Shown piece after piece: positions 44,843-54,233 of a stretch of DNA of 64,000 nt. Within the stretch, counting starts at the first letter, position 1; every line of letters starts with the position of its first letter. Position numbers and translations under genes: made by a program. Source of the stretch: Streptococcus oralis subsp. tigurinus AZ_3a (GTDB lineage: Bacteria > Bacillota > Bacilli > Lactobacillales > Streptococcaceae); contig AORU01000004.1 in NCBI GenBank assembly GCA_000344275.1, forward strand, positions 116,078-180,077. Direction: 5' to 3'. Under the pieces are notes generated by a model. It was not told the origin of the DNA, ran no database searches, and saw only the letters and a list, made by a program, of their open reading frames with translations.

Positions 44843-46158
44843 TCAAATTCTCTCTTAAATCTAATAATTTGTCTAAATGTGTTGTCTTCCATTTCTGTTT
44901 CTAAAATAATGTTGTCATACTTATCTAAGATCTCTTTGACATTATTAAGTCCTAGACCTCTGTTTCTTCCCTTGGTAGAGAAACCTAAGGCAAATAAGTC
45001 TTCTGAAGGCGTCATAGTAATTTTACATGAATTCTGGATAACTATAACTGTTTCAAAATCCATTTTAATGACTGCAACTTCCATTTGTTTCAAGTAACTA
45101 TCTGCGGCACCTTCAACAGCATTGTTTAATAAAATGCTCATGATACGAACAAGATCAAGTAAATCCATTGACAATCTAGTAATGACATCTTTTACTTCCA
45201 ATGTAAACTCTACATCATTATTTCGTGCATAGACAATCGATTGAGCAATTAAACTTCGTAAAGCCGAATCTTCTATGTTATTTAAATCAAAGTAAGTATA
45301 TTTATCTGACCTCAATTTCTGATTTGCTTTTACTAGGACTTCGTTGTAAATCCTGTCAATTTCATGTAAATTTCCACTGTCAATCGCCATTTGCATACTG
45401 ACAAGCATCCCTGCATAGTCATGACGAAAACCTCGAATTTCATTATACAAACCCACAATCTCATCTGTATACGTTTGTAAATACTTTTGTTCAAATTTCT
45501 TCTGCTTTAGGGCAATCTCTTTTTCAATTTGAACCTTATAAGAATTCATTGCAAAGAAAATCAATAACAAGCAAATAAAAACAATGGTTGATAAAATACT
45601 TCCAAAACTATTTAAGTGATGAATCGTACTTACTATATCTGAAAAAAACAATAAGATATGCAATCCGAAAAAAGCAACTATCACTTTTTTTAAAAAAGGG
45701 TAGAGGTAATCTTTGTCAAAATAGGAAAGTTCTAAATGGAAATAAGTAATAATTTTTTTAATAACAAAATATGTTAGTAATAGAACTCCTAAATAAAACA
45801 TTCCTTCATGTTCTGTGACAAAACCATCACCTGTTATAGAGGATAGGGTTACTGATAAAAAAGTATGAGTGCTATGATACAATAATGATAACAATAAACT
45901 TATGAACATTCCTTTGTGTTTATCATACTTCTTTAAAACTACTATGGAAGTATATAAAATAAGAGGGAATAGAAATTTTTCAATTCCTAGTCCAACTAAT
46001 GAAATAAAATCAAAGAATAATTCAGCTACAGATTGACATACAAATATCCAAATTATAAACAGATATCTTTCTTTTTTGGTTACTTTACAAATTAATTCAT
46101 AGCTCACTGTTAAAATAAAAATATGAAGAATAACTATTCCAAATCCTAATAAACTCAT
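44839..46158 (-). CDS. comD: Competence histidine kinase ComD
   Basis: This 439-residue HPK10-family kinase senses the competence peptide. Six or more transmembrane segments fill about residues 1-205 and form the pheromone receptor. The phosphorylated histidine is His246 in GFRHDYAGML. The ATPase part keeps NNAVEGA (N box) and GLGLNNVKEIL (G box). The membrane part is the variable region that fits the peptide type. It lies between comC and comE in one operon. Confidence 0.95.
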   Translation of the reverse strand: MSLLGFGIVILHIFILTVSYELICKVTKKERYLFIIWIFVCQSVAELFFDFISLVGLGIEKFLFPLILYTSIVVLKKYDKHKGMFISLLLSLLYHSTHTFLSVTLSSITGDGFVTEHEGMFYLGVLLLTYFVIKKIITYFHLELSYFDKDYLYPFLKKVIVAFFGLHILLFFSDIVSTIHHLNSFGSILSTIVFICLLLIFFAMNSYKVQIEKEIALKQKKFEQKYLQTYTDEIVGLYNEIRGFRHDYAGMLVSMQMAIDSGNLHEIDRIYNEVLVKANQKLRSDKYTYFDLNNIEDSALRSLIAQSIVYARNNDVEFTLEVKDVITRLSMDLLDLVRIMSILLNNAVEGAADSYLKQMEVAVIKMDFETVIVIQNSCKITMTPSEDLFALGFSTKGRNRGLGLNNVKEILDKYDNIILETEMEDNTFRQIIRFKREFE

Positions 46159-46178
46159 CCTATCACCCTATAATATTA

Positions 46179-46304
46179 TTACTTTGTCCTATTTGAAAAA
46201 AGATGTTTTAAAAAGTAAGGTAGTCTTTTATCTCCACCCCGAATCTCCTGCAATTCTGCCTCTGTTACCTCTTTAAATTGTTCCAACTTTACTGTATTTT
46301 TCAT
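46179..46304 (-). CDS. comC: Competence-stimulating peptide precursor ComC
   Basis: This 41-residue pheromone precursor starts at ATG 46304, after CAGGAG. The leader MKNTVKLEQFKEVTEAELQE then IRGG is a double-glycine leader for ComAB export. The mature peptide is DKRLPYFLKHLFSNRTK (17 residues). It follows the CSP pattern of an acidic N-terminal residue, a hydrophobic core and a basic C terminus. From memory the mature peptide is one residue away from a CSP reported for S. oralis. It is the first gene of comCDE. Confidence 0.96.
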   Translation of the reverse strand: MKNTVKLEQFKEVTEAELQEIRGGDKRLPYFLKHLFSNRTK

Positions 46305-46331
46305 AATGAAATCTCCTGTATTATTTTTTCT

Positions 46332-46347
46332 TGTAAGTTAACTTACA
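46332..46347. repeat. 16-bp perfect palindrome at the comC transcription start
   Basis: TGTAAGTTAACTTACA lies 28 nt upstream of the comC ATG and 5 nt after the -10 box, covering the expected start of transcription. Its role is unknown. Confidence 0.6.
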
Positions 46348-46352
46348 CACCT

Positions 46353-46419
46353 ATTATACAAAATGAAGACCATGTAAGAAAAAATTCTTCCCAACTGTAC
46401 ATTTTTGCACCTGAAACGC
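46353..46419 (-). promoter_or_regulatory. comCDE promoter with ComE-binding direct repeat
   Basis: On the minus strand GCGTTTCAG, 12 nt, then ACAGTTGGG (46390-46419) match the ComE direct repeat (aCAnTTcaG-N12-aCAGTTgaG). TATAAT (46353-46358) is the -10 box, 31 nt away, with no good -35, as expected for an activated promoter. Confidence 0.88.
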
Positions 46420-46426
46420 ACTTTTT

Positions 46427-46456
46427 TAAGAAAAAAGCTGGGATTCATCCCAGCTT
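46427..46456 (-). terminator. tRNA-Arg terminator
   Basis: AAGCTGGGAT, loop GA, ATCCCAGCTT followed by TTTTCTTAAA on the minus strand, just after tRNA-Arg and before the comCDE promoter. Confidence 0.9.
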
Positions 46457-46468
46457 CGCATCTAAAAT

Positions 46469-46542
46469 TGATCCCAGCAGGATTCGAACCTGCGACCGTT
46501 CGCTTAGAAGGCGAATGCTCTATCCAGCTGAGCTATGAGACC
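46469..46542 (-). tRNA. tRNA-Arg (TCT)
   Basis: On the minus strand GGTCTCA pairs with TGGGATC (with G-U pairs), the anticodon loop CTTCTAA gives TCT, and the T-loop GGTTCGAATCC is intact. It has 74 nt with discriminator A. This is the tRNA next to comCDE in mitis-group genomes. Confidence 0.96.
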
Positions 46543-46585
46543 TAACATGATCATTCTATCAAAAAACAAGAGCTAAGTCAATCTT

Positions 46586-47065
46586 CTATTTGTGGTAAGG
46601 AGAACCCTGCTGAATTGTAAAAGCACGGTAAATTTGTTCAACTAAAACCAATCTCATTAACTGATGTGGTAATGTCAGACGTCCAAAACTGATAGAAAGA
46701 TTGGTCCTATTTTTTACAACAGGAGCTAGACCCAAACTTCCTCCAATGATAAAAGTAAGAGTTGAATAACCTTTAATAGAAGCTTGCTCTAGTTGCTTAC
46801 TAAATTCCTCTGAGGAGAGTGTTTTTCCTTCAATGGCTAGTACAACGACAAAGTCTCTTTCTCCAACCTTAGAAAGAATTCTTGCGCCTTCTGTTTCCAA
46901 AATTTTTTGATTTTCTGATTCACTGGCTTTGTCAGGTGTCTTCTCGTCAGCGAGCTCAATCATTTCTAATTTGGCGAAACGTGAAATTCGTTTGGTATAT
47001 TCCGCAATACCATCTTTAAGGTATTTTTCTTTTAATTTTCCTACTGTTACAATTTTTATTTTCAT
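46586..47065 (-). CDS. rlmH: 23S rRNA pseudouridine-1915 N3-methyltransferase RlmH
   Basis: This 159-residue SPOUT-fold methyltransferase modifies pseudouridine 1915 in helix 69 of 23S rRNA. The AdoMet-binding knot motif [16 protein letters not shown] is near residues 102-117, and the conserved C-terminal block [20 protein letters not shown] is at about 132-151. It is located beside the origin, as in most Firmicutes. Confidence 0.96.
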   Translation of the reverse strand: MKIKIVTVGKLKEKYLKDGIAEYTKRISRFAKLEMIELADEKTPDKASESENQKILETEGARILSKVGERDFVVVLAIEGKTLSSEEFSKQLEQASIKGYSTLTFIIGGSLGLAPVVKNRTNLSISFGRLTLPHQLMRLVLVEQIYRAFTIQQGSPYHK

Positions 47066-47089
47066 TCTTCTATTCTATCATATCCACAC

Positions 47090-47165
47090 TTCATTTCACA
47101 TCTTATACACATAAAAATCATCAAAAATTACTAGAAAATTCACAGAATAAAGCGAGTTATCCACA
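47090..47165. promoter_or_regulatory. DnaA boxes between rlmH and htrA
   Basis: TTATCCACA at 47157-47165 is a perfect DnaA box. ATATCCACA at 47090-47098 differs at one base. They lie about 2.3 kb from dnaA and may act as accessory DnaA-binding sites. Confidence 0.6.
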
Positions 47166-47187
47166 CCTTGTGTAAAACTTTCAAACT

Positions 47188-47220
47188 TTTAAGTTTGGAT
47201 TAAGTTAATAGTTTTATAAT
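47188..47220 (+). promoter_or_regulatory. htrA promoter with CiaR box
   Basis: TTTAAG-TTTGG-ATTAAG (47188-47204) is an exact CiaR direct repeat (NTTAAG-N5-WTTAAG). TATAAT follows at 47215-47220. This matches known CiaRH activation of htrA. Confidence 0.92.
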
Positions 47221-47251
47221 TTGAGCAAATAAATAACAAACGGAGGCGTTT

Positions 47252-48442
47252 ATGAAATACTTGCAAAAATTTTACAAAAAAGGAGTTAAAGTTCTTGTAA
47301 TCATCCTAATAGGATTTTTAAGTGGTGCCTTGGGAAGTTTTGTAACATTACAACTTTATCAAAAACAAGGAAGTACAGTCACAAATAACACTACAAACAC
47401 TGTTACTCAGACTTCCTACAAAAATGAAAATGCAACAACTCAGGCCGTTAATAAGGTAAAAGATGCCGTTGTGTCAGTTATCACTTATTCAGCAAATCGG
47501 CAAAATAGCGTTTTTGGAAATGACGAAACAGATACGGATACTGACTCTCAACAAGTGGCAAGTGAAGGATCTGGTATTATTTACAAAAAGAATGGGAAAG
47601 ATGCCTATCTTGTGACAAATACCCACGTTATTAAAGGAGCTTCAAAAGTCGATATCCGTTTAGCTGATGGTACAAAAGTCCCTGGTGAAATTGTCGGATC
47701 GGATACCTTCTCTGATATTGCTGTCGTAAAAATTTCTTCAGAAAAAGTTACAACAGTGGCAGAATTTGGTGATTCAAGCCAACTTAATGTTGGAGAAACA
47801 GCGATTGCCATTGGTAGTCCTTTAGGTTCAGAATATGCTAATACAGTTACACAGGGAATCATCTCAAGTCTTAATCGAAATGTTTCTCTAAAATCTGAAG
47901 ATGGTCAAGCTATTTCAACAAAAGCCATTCAAACAGATACGGCCATTAACCCTGGTAACTCTGGTGGTCCTCTTGTAAATATTCAAGGACAAGTAATTGG
48001 TATTACATCAAGTAAGATTGCAAGCAATGGTGGAACATCTGTAGAAGGTCTTGGTTTTGCAATTCCTTCAAACGATGTACAAAATATCATTAAACAGCTT
48101 GAAAGTGATGGTAAAGTGACTCGTCCTGCTCTTGGAATCCAAATGGTCAATCTGTCCAACGTTGGAGCTAATGATCTTAGAAAACTAAACATTCCAAGTG
48201 GCCTCACTTCAGGTGTAGTTGTTCGATCTGTTCAAAGTAATATGCCTGCAAATGGACATCTTCAAAAATACGATGTCATTACTAAAGTTGACGACAAAGA
48301 GATTACTTCATCAACAGACTTACAACATGCTCTTTACAACCATGCTATTGGAGACACTATAAAAATAACCTACTACCGTAATGGTAAGGAGGAAACAACC
48401 TCTATAAAACTAGATAAGAATTCTGGTGATTTGGAACGTTAA
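47252..48442 (+). CDS. htrA: Surface serine protease HtrA
   Basis: This 396-residue trypsin-like protease degrades misfolded and competence-related surface proteins. An N-terminal membrane anchor spans about 13-33. The catalytic triad is His125 (TNTHVIKG), Asp155 (SDIAVVKI) and Ser237 ([10 protein letters not shown]). One PDZ domain (about 285-390) is C-terminal. Control by CiaRH is read from the upstream repeat; in pneumococcus HtrA limits competence by digesting CSP. It is followed by parB after 57 nt. Confidence 0.97.
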   Translation: MKYLQKFYKKGVKVLVIILIGFLSGALGSFVTLQLYQKQGSTVTNNTTNTVTQTSYKNENATTQAVNKVKDAVVSVITYSANRQNSVFGNDETDTDTDSQQVASEGSGIIYKKNGKDAYLVTNTHVIKGASKVDIRLADGTKVPGEIVGSDTFSDIAVVKISSEKVTTVAEFGDSSQLNVGETAIAIGSPLGSEYANTVTQGIISSLNRNVSLKSEDGQAISTKAIQTDTAINPGNSGGPLVNIQGQVIGITSSKIASNGGTSVEGLGFAIPSNDVQNIIKQLESDGKVTRPALGIQMVNLSNVGANDLRKLNIPSGLTSGVVVRSVQSNMPANGHLQKYDVITKVDDKEITSSTDLQHALYNHAIGDTIKITYYRNGKEETTSIKLDKNSGDLER

Positions 48443-48499
48443 TTGACATCAGTGTAAAGAAAACTTTACAGAAAGTAAAAGATATGTTAGTGTAGAATC

Positions 48500-49258
48500 A
48501 TGGAAAAATTTGAAATGGTTTCTATCTCTGAAATACAAAAAAATCCTTACCAACCTCGGAAAGAATTTGATGTAGAAAAATTAAAGGAATTGGCTCAGTC
48601 AATCAAAGAAAATGGGCTCATCCAACCAATCATCGTTCGTCAATCTCCTGTAATTGGTTATGAAATCCTTGCAGGAGAGAGACGATATCGAGCTTCTCTC
48701 TTGGCTGGTCTGACCTCTATCCCAGCCGTTGTAAGGCACCTCTCAGATCAGGAAATGATGATCCAGTCTATCATTGAGAATTTACAGAGAGAAAATTTAA
48801 ATCCTGTTGAAGAAGCACGCGCCTACGAATCTTTAGTAGAAAAAGGATTTACTCACACTGAGATAGCGGATAAAATGGGGAAATCTCGTCCTTATATCAC
48901 TAATTTTATTCGTTTACTTTCCCTACCAGAATATATCTTAACTGAAGTAGAAAATGGAAAAATTTCTCAAGCACATGCCCGTTCACTAGTTGGTTTGGAT
49001 AAAGAGCAGCAAGACTATTTCTTCCAACTAATCAAAAATGAAGACATCTCTGTGAGAAAGCTGGAAGCACTTCTTACAGAAAAAAAACACAAGAAGCAAA
49101 AAAAAAGTGATTCTTTCATCAAAGATGAAGAAGATAAATTAAAAAAACTACTCGGTTTAAGTGTAGAAATTAAACTTTCTAAAAAAAATACTGGAAAGAT
49201 TATCATCTCATTTTCAAGTCAAGAAGAATACGATAGAATTATTAACAGCCTGAAATAA
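48500..49258 (+). CDS. parB: Chromosome partitioning protein ParB (Spo0J)
   Basis: This 252-residue ParB-family CTPase clamp loads at parS sites and recruits SMC to the origin. The N-terminal CTP-binding motif is visible as EILAGERRYRASLLAG (about 53-68), with the earlier NPYQPRKEFD block. The central helix-turn-helix covers about 115-150 (THTEIADKMGKSRPYITNFI). No parA is adjacent, as expected in streptococci. There is no clear Shine-Dalgarno sequence, so it may depend on htrA transcription. Confidence 0.95.
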   Translation: MEKFEMVSISEIQKNPYQPRKEFDVEKLKELAQSIKENGLIQPIIVRQSPVIGYEILAGERRYRASLLAGLTSIPAVVRHLSDQEMMIQSIIENLQRENLNPVEEARAYESLVEKGFTHTEIADKMGKSRPYITNFIRLLSLPEYILTEVENGKISQAHARSLVGLDKEQQDYFFQLIKNEDISVRKLEALLTEKKHKKQKKSDSFIKDEEDKLKKLLGLSVEIKLSKKNTGKIIISFSSQEEYDRIINSLK

Positions 49259-49474
49259 GGCTGTTCTTTTATTTTCTTAACCCACAAATTTATCCACTAA
49301 TTTTTTTATCAAAAAGCCTAATGAATCAAGGAAATAGCTATTTATCCCCAACCTGTGGATAAATACTACTAACATTGTGGATTCTTTTTCACAATCTGTG
49401 GAAAAATCCTACCATCTATGGTAAAATAAGTCTAGCACTAAACTACTAAAATCATAGTAAAGGAGGAAAAATAG
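49259..49474. other. Replication origin, dnaA-proximal part
   Basis: The intergenic region holds a cluster of DnaA boxes: TTATCCACT (49290-49298), TTATCCCCA (49342-49350), the perfect TGTGGATAA (49354-49362) on the other strand, TGTGGATTC (49376-49384) and TGTGGAAAA (49397-49405). It is AT-rich and includes the dnaA promoter region (TGGTAAAAT near 49420). Together with the cluster after dnaA this forms a bipartite oriC. Confidence 0.9.
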
Positions 49475-50836
49475 TTGAAAGAAAAGCAATTTTGGAATCG
49501 TATTTTAGAATTTGCTCAAGAAAGATTGACAAGATCTATGTATGATTTCTATGCTATACCTGCTGAACTCATCAAAGTAGAAGAAAATACAGCTACTATA
49601 TTTCTACCGAGATCAGAGATGGAAATGGTGTGGGAAAAGCAATTAAAAGATATTATCATTGCTGCTGGTTTTGAAATTTATGATTCTGAAATCAAACCTC
49701 ACTATATTTTCACTAAACCTCAGAGTACAGAATCTCCTCAAGTAAATGATACGAATAGTGTCTCTACTTACGATTACACACCTGCACTACCAACGATTCC
49801 TTATTCTGAAACAGGATTAAAAGAAAAATATACCTTTGATAACTTTATTCAAGGGGATGGGAATGTTTGGGCGGTGTCTGCTGCACTAGCTGTATCAGAA
49901 GATTTAGCTCTAACCTACAATCCTCTTTTTATCTATGGAGGACCTGGTCTTGGAAAGACTCACTTGCTCAATGCGATTGGAAATGAGATTTTGAAAAATA
50001 TTCCTGATGCGCGTGTCAAGTACATTCCTGCCGAAAGCTTTATCAATGACTTTCTTGAACACTTGCGACTTGGGGAAATGGAAAAGTTCAAAAAGACTTA
50101 CCGTAGTCTTGATCTCTTATTGATCGATGATATCCAATCTCTCAGCGGTAAAAAAGTCGCAACCCAGGAAGAATTTTTCAATACCTTCAATGCTCTTCAT
50201 GATAAGCAGAAACAGATTGTCCTAACTAGTGATCGAAGTCCTAAACACCTAGAAGGCCTTGAGGAAAGACTTGTCACGCGCTTTAGCTGGGGATTGACGC
50301 AAAATATCACTCCTCCTGACTTTGAGACACGTATTGCCATTCTTCAAAGTAAAACAGAGCATTTGGATTACCATTTTCAAAATGATACTCTGGAATACTT
50401 GGCTGGCCAATTTGATTCAAATGTTCGAGAATTAGAAGGAGCAATCAACGATATCACTTTAATTGCCAGAGTAAAGAAAATTAAGGATATCACTATTGAT
50501 ATTGCTGCGGAAGCTATTAGAGCACGTAAACAAGACGCCCGCCAGATACTTGTTATTCCAATTGAGAAAATCCAAACTGAAGTTGGTAATTTTTATGGAG
50601 TGAGCGTCAAAGAAATGAAAGGGACGAGACGAGTTCAAAACATCGTTTTGGCACGTCAGGTTGCTATGTATCTAGCTAGAGAACTGACAGATAATAGTCT
50701 TCCAAAAATAGGAAAAGAATTTGGCGGAAAGGATCACACCACCGTTATTCATGCCCATGCCAAAATTAAATCACTGATTGACGAAGACGATAATTTACGT
50801 TTAGAAGTAGAAGCAATCAAAAAGAAAATCAAGTAG
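49475..50836 (+). CDS. dnaA: Chromosomal replication initiator DnaA
   Basis: This 453-residue AAA+ initiator binds DnaA boxes and opens the origin. Domain I (about 1-80) is the helicase/primase interaction part. Domain III has Walker [15 protein letters not shown] (about 153-166), Walker [13 protein letters not shown] and sensor motifs. Domain IV has the DnaA signature [15 protein letters not shown] (about 417-431). Translation starts at TTG 49475, 8 nt after AAAGGAGG. The gene is flanked by DnaA boxes on both sides. Confidence 0.98.
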   Translation: MKEKQFWNRILEFAQERLTRSMYDFYAIPAELIKVEENTATIFLPRSEMEMVWEKQLKDIIIAAGFEIYDSEIKPHYIFTKPQSTESPQVNDTNSVSTYDYTPALPTIPYSETGLKEKYTFDNFIQGDGNVWAVSAALAVSEDLALTYNPLFIYGGPGLGKTHLLNAIGNEILKNIPDARVKYIPAESFINDFLEHLRLGEMEKFKKTYRSLDLLLIDDIQSLSGKKVATQEEFFNTFNALHDKQKQIVLTSDRSPKHLEGLEERLVTRFSWGLTQNITPPDFETRIAILQSKTEHLDYHFQNDTLEYLAGQFDSNVRELEGAINDITLIARVKKIKDITIDIAAEAIRARKQDARQILVIPIEKIQTEVGNFYGVSVKEMKGTRRVQNIVLARQVAMYLARELTDNSLPKIGKEFGGKDHTTVIHAHAKIKSLIDEDDNLRLEVEAIKKKIK

Positions 50837-50994
50837 CTTGTGGATAACTTTTTATTTCTTATCTTTTTTATCCACATTTTTTAAACAAGCTCCAAAGCTT
50901 GAATTTACTAAATAACACCCAGTTTTCCACAGAATTCACACACTCTATTATTACTATTAACTTTCTAATACTAAAAATAAATAAAGGAGAATCC
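50837..50994. other. Replication origin, dnaA-dnaN part with DnaA-trio-like element
   Basis: DnaA boxes are TGTGGATAA (50839-50847, perfect, reverse), TTATCCACA (50868-50876, perfect) and TTTTCCACA (50923-50931). Thirteen bases after the last box comes CTA-TTA-TTA-CTA-TTA (50945-50959), resembling the DnaA-trio repeats that mark the unwinding site in Bacillus. The AT-rich stretch up to the dnaN ribosome site is the likely DNA unwinding element. Confidence 0.85.
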
Positions 50995-52131
50995 ATGATT
51001 CATTTTTCAATCAATAAAAATTTATTTCTACAAGCCTTAAATACTACAAAACGGGCAATTAGCTCAAAAAATGCTATTCCAATTTTATCAACAATTAAAA
51101 TTGATGTTACAAATGAAGGAATTACTTTAATTGGCTCAAACGGGCAAATTTCTATTGAGAATTTCGTTTCTCAAAAGAATGAAGATGCTGGTCTCTTGAT
51201 TACTTCTTTGGGTTCGATTCTTCTTGAAGCTTCTTTCTTTATCAATGTTGTATCTAGTCTACCTGAAGTGACTCTTGATTTTAAAGAAATTGAACAAAAT
51301 CAAATTGTTTTAACCAGCGGCAAATCAGAAATTACCCTAAAAGGAAAAGATAGCGAACAGTACCCACGAATCCAAGAAATTTCAGCAAGCACTCCTTTGG
51401 TTCTTGAAACCAAACTACTCAAGAAAATTATCAATGAAACAGCTTTTGCTGCAAGTACGCAAGAAAGTCGTCCAATCTTAACAGGTGTTCACTTCGTGTT
51501 GAGCCAACACAAAGAACTAAAAACAGTTGCGACAGACTCACACCGACTTAGCCAGAAGAAATTGACTCTTGAAAAAAATGGAGATGATTTCGATGTGGTA
51601 ATTCCTAGTCGTTCTCTACGCGAATTTTCAGCGGTATTTACAGATGATATTGAAACTGTAGAGATTTTCTTTGCAAATAATCAAATCCTCTTTAGAAGCG
51701 AAAATATTAGCTTCTACACTCGTCTACTAGAAGGTAATTATCCTGATACAGATCGCTTGATTCCAACAGACTTTAACACTACAATTACTTTTGATGTGGT
51801 TAATTTGCGTCAATCGATGGAGCGTGCTCGTCTCTTATCAAGTGCGACTCAAAATGGTACTGTGAAGCTTGAAATTAAAGGTGGAGTTGTTAGCGCCCAT
51901 GTTCACTCTCCAGAAGTTGGTAAAGTAAACGAAGAAATCGATACGGAGCAGGTGACCGGGGATGATTTGACTATTAGTTTCAACCCAACTTACTTGATTG
52001 ATTCCCTCAAGGCTTTAAATAGCGAAAAGGTTACTATTAGCTTTATCTCAGCAGTTCGTCCATTTACTCTTGTGCCAGCAGATACTGACGAAGACTTCAT
52101 GCAGCTCATTACACCAGTTCGAACAAATTAA
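50995..52131 (+). CDS. dnaN: DNA polymerase III beta subunit (sliding clamp)
   Basis: This 378-residue beta clamp encircles DNA and tethers polymerase. It has three repeated clamp domains (about 1-125, 128-250, 252-378). The block AFAASTQESRPILTGVHF (about 150-167) is a family signature. I chose ATG at 50995, preceded by AAAGGAG; the longer ORF extends back into the origin region without a ribosome site. Confidence 0.97.
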   Translation: MIHFSINKNLFLQALNTTKRAISSKNAIPILSTIKIDVTNEGITLIGSNGQISIENFVSQKNEDAGLLITSLGSILLEASFFINVVSSLPEVTLDFKEIEQNQIVLTSGKSEITLKGKDSEQYPRIQEISASTPLVLETKLLKKIINETAFAASTQESRPILTGVHFVLSQHKELKTVATDSHRLSQKKLTLEKNGDDFDVVIPSRSLREFSAVFTDDIETVEIFFANNQILFRSENISFYTRLLEGNYPDTDRLIPTDFNTTITFDVVNLRQSMERARLLSSATQNGTVKLEIKGGVVSAHVHSPEVGKVNEEIDTEQVTGDDLTISFNPTYLIDSLKALNSEKVTISFISAVRPFTLVPADTDEDFMQLITPVRTN

Positions 52132-52137
52132 GTGAAA

Positions 52138-52165
52138 GAGGTTGAGCCTGGCTCGCCTCTTTTAT
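52138..52165 (+). terminator. dnaN terminator
   Basis: AGAGGTTGAGCC and GGCTCGCCTCT form a stem followed by TTTTATG. It lies directly between dnaN and the next promoter. Confidence 0.7.
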
Positions 52166-52173
52166 GATATAAT
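52165..52173 (+). promoter_or_regulatory. Extended -10 promoter of the DUF951 gene
   Basis: TGATATAAT (TG-N-TATAAT) lies 22 nt upstream of the ATG at 52196. Confidence 0.65.
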
Positions 52174-52195
52174 CAAAAAAGAAAAGGAGAGTAGT

Positions 52196-52390
52196 ATGTA
52201 TCAAGTTGGAAATTTTGTTGAGATGAAAAAACCACATGCTTGCACAATTAAATCAACAGGTAAAAAAGCTAATCGTTGGGAAATTACACGCGTAGGGGCA
52301 GATATCAAAATAAAGTGTAGCAATTGTGACCACCTTGTTATGATGAGTCGCTATGATTTTGAACGAAAAATGAATAAAATTATTGACTAA
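52196..52390 (+). CDS. DUF951 family protein
   Basis: This 64-residue protein of the DUF951 family shows GNFVEMKKPHACTIKSTGKK and IKIKCSNCDHLVMMSRYDFE. The CxxC pair plus an earlier PHAC suggest a small zinc-binding or nucleic-acid-binding fold. I chose ATG at 52196 after AAGGAG; the longer frame from 52142 starts inside the dnaN terminator. Its function is unknown; it sits between dnaN and ychF in pneumococcus as well. Confidence 0.85.
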   Translation: MYQVGNFVEMKKPHACTIKSTGKKANRWEITRVGADIKIKCSNCDHLVMMSRYDFERKMNKIID

Positions 52391-52474
52391 GAACTCTTAG
52401 TTAGAGGGTTAGCAAGTTTTCCCTTTTTGTGTTATAATGTTAGGGATTGAAATGAGAACGGAGAATGAGAAACT

Positions 52475-53590
52475 ATGGCTTTAACAGCAGGTATCGTTGG
52501 TTTGCCAAACGTTGGTAAATCAACCCTTTTTAATGCAATTACAAAAGCAGGAGCAGAGGCGGCAAACTACCCATTTGCGACTATTGATCCAAACGTTGGG
52601 ATGGTGGAAGTTCCAGATGAACGCCTACAAAAACTAACGGAAATGATCACACCTAAAAAGACAGTCCCAACAACCTTTGAATTTACAGATATTGCAGGGA
52701 TTGTAAAAGGAGCATCAAAAGGAGAAGGACTAGGAAATAAATTCTTGGCCAATATTCGTGAAGTAGATGCGATTGTTCACGTAGTTCGTGCTTTTGATGA
52801 TGAAAATGTGATGCGCGAACAAGGACGTGAAGACGCCTTTGTGGATCCACTTGCAGATATTGATACCATTAACCTGGAGTTGATTCTTGCGGACTTAGAA
52901 TCAGTTAATAAACGCTACGCGCGTGTAGAAAAGATGGCACGTACGCAAAAAGATAAAGAATCAGTAGCAGAGTTTAACGTTCTTCAAAAAATCAAACCAG
53001 TTCTTGAAGATGGAAAATCAGCACGTACCATTGAATTCACAGATGAAGAACAAAAAGTAGTCAAAGGTCTCTTCCTTTTGACCACTAAACCAGTTCTTTA
53101 TGTTGCTAATGTGGATGAAGATGTAGTTTCAGATCCAGACTCTATCGACTATGTCAAACAAATTCGTGAATTTGCAGCGACAGAAAATGCAGAGGTAGTT
53201 GTTATTTCCGCGCGTGCTGAAGAAGAAATTTCTGAGTTAGATGATGAAGATAAACAAGAGTTTCTTGAAGCACTTGGCTTGACAGAATCAGGTGTTGATA
53301 AGTTGACTCGTGCAGCTTACCACTTGCTTGGACTCGGAACTTACTTCACAGCTGGTGAAAAAGAAGTCCGTGCTTGGACCTTTAAGCGTGGTATGAAAGC
53401 TCCTCAAGCAGCTGGTATTATCCACTCAGACTTTGAAAAAGGTTTTATTCGTGCAGTAACCATGTCATATGAGGATCTAGTGAAATATGGATCTGAAAAG
53501 GCTGTAAAAGAAGCTGGGCGCTTGCGTGAAGAAGGAAAAGAATATATCGTTCAAGATGGCGATATCATGGAATTCCGCTTTAACGTTTAA
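52475..53590 (+). CDS. ychF: Ribosome-binding ATPase/GTPase YchF
   Basis: This 371-residue Obg-family P-loop protein has G1 GLPNVGKSTLFNAI (about 8-21), the FTDIAGIVKGASKGEGLGN block (G3) and a C-terminal TGS domain (about 285-368). YchF/OLA1 members prefer ATP and bind ribosomes; they affect stress responses. A TATAAT at 52432-52437 probably belongs to its own promoter. Confidence 0.96.
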   Translation: MALTAGIVGLPNVGKSTLFNAITKAGAEAANYPFATIDPNVGMVEVPDERLQKLTEMITPKKTVPTTFEFTDIAGIVKGASKGEGLGNKFLANIREVDAIVHVVRAFDDENVMREQGREDAFVDPLADIDTINLELILADLESVNKRYARVEKMARTQKDKESVAEFNVLQKIKPVLEDGKSARTIEFTDEEQKVVKGLFLLTTKPVLYVANVDEDVVSDPDSIDYVKQIREFAATENAEVVVISARAEEEISELDDEDKQEFLEALGLTESGVDKLTRAAYHLLGLGTYFTAGEKEVRAWTFKRGMKAPQAAGIIHSDFEKGFIRAVTMSYEDLVKYGSEKAVKEAGRLREEGKEYIVQDGDIMEFRFNV

Positions 53591-53663
53591 TAATATTTAG
53601 TAAATAGTGTCAATTAGGTTGGAAAAAAATTCCAACCCTTTTGGCTTTTGAAAGGAAAAATAA

Positions 53664-54233
53664 ATGACTAAATTACTTGTTGGATTAGGAAATCCAGGGG
53701 ATAAATATTTTGAAACCAAGCACAATGTTGGATTTATGTTGATTGACCAACTAGCTAAAAAACAAAATGTCACCTTTACACATGACAAGATATTTCAAGC
53801 TGACCTAGCATCTTTTTTCTTCAATGGAGAAAAAATTTATCTCGTCAAACCAACAACATTTATGAATGAAAGTGGAAAAGCGGTTCATGCTTTATTGACT
53901 TACTATGGTTTGGATATTGAAGATTTACTCGTTATTTACGATGATCTTGACATGGAAGTTGGGAAAATTCGTTTAAGAGCAAAGGGTTCAGCAGGTGGTC
54001 ATAATGGTATCAAGTCTATTATTCAACATATTGGAACTCAAGTATTTAACCGTGTTAAAATAGGTATTGGAAGACCTAAAAAAGGAATGTCAGTTGTTCA
54101 TCATGTTTTAAGTAAGTTTGATCAGGATGACTATTTGGGTATTTTACAGTCAATTGACAAGGTTGACGATGCTGTAAATTACTATTTACAAGAGAAAAAC
54201 TTTGAGAAAACAATGCAGAGGTATAATGGTTAA
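53664..54233 (+). CDS. pth: Peptidyl-tRNA hydrolase
   Basis: This 189-residue enzyme releases peptides from prematurely dropped peptidyl-tRNA. It has [20 protein letters not shown] near the N terminus, with the catalytic histidine at about 19-20, plus [12 protein letters not shown] and [10 protein letters not shown]. The mfd start codon follows its stop codon directly, so the two are translationally linked. Confidence 0.96.
   Translation: MTKLLVGLGNPGDKYFETKHNVGFMLIDQLAKKQNVTFTHDKIFQADLASFFFNGEKIYLVKPTTFMNESGKAVHALLTYYGLDIEDLLVIYDDLDMEVGKIRLRAKGSAGGHNGIKSIIQHIGTQVFNRVKIGIGRPKKGMSVVHHVLSKFDQDDYLGILQSIDKVDDAVNYYLQEKNFEKTMQRYNG

Noticed and set aside
46278..46538. Plus-strand frame across comC leader, terminator and tRNA-Arg
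   Set aside because: Runs through a tRNA gene and a terminator, so it cannot be a real protein gene.
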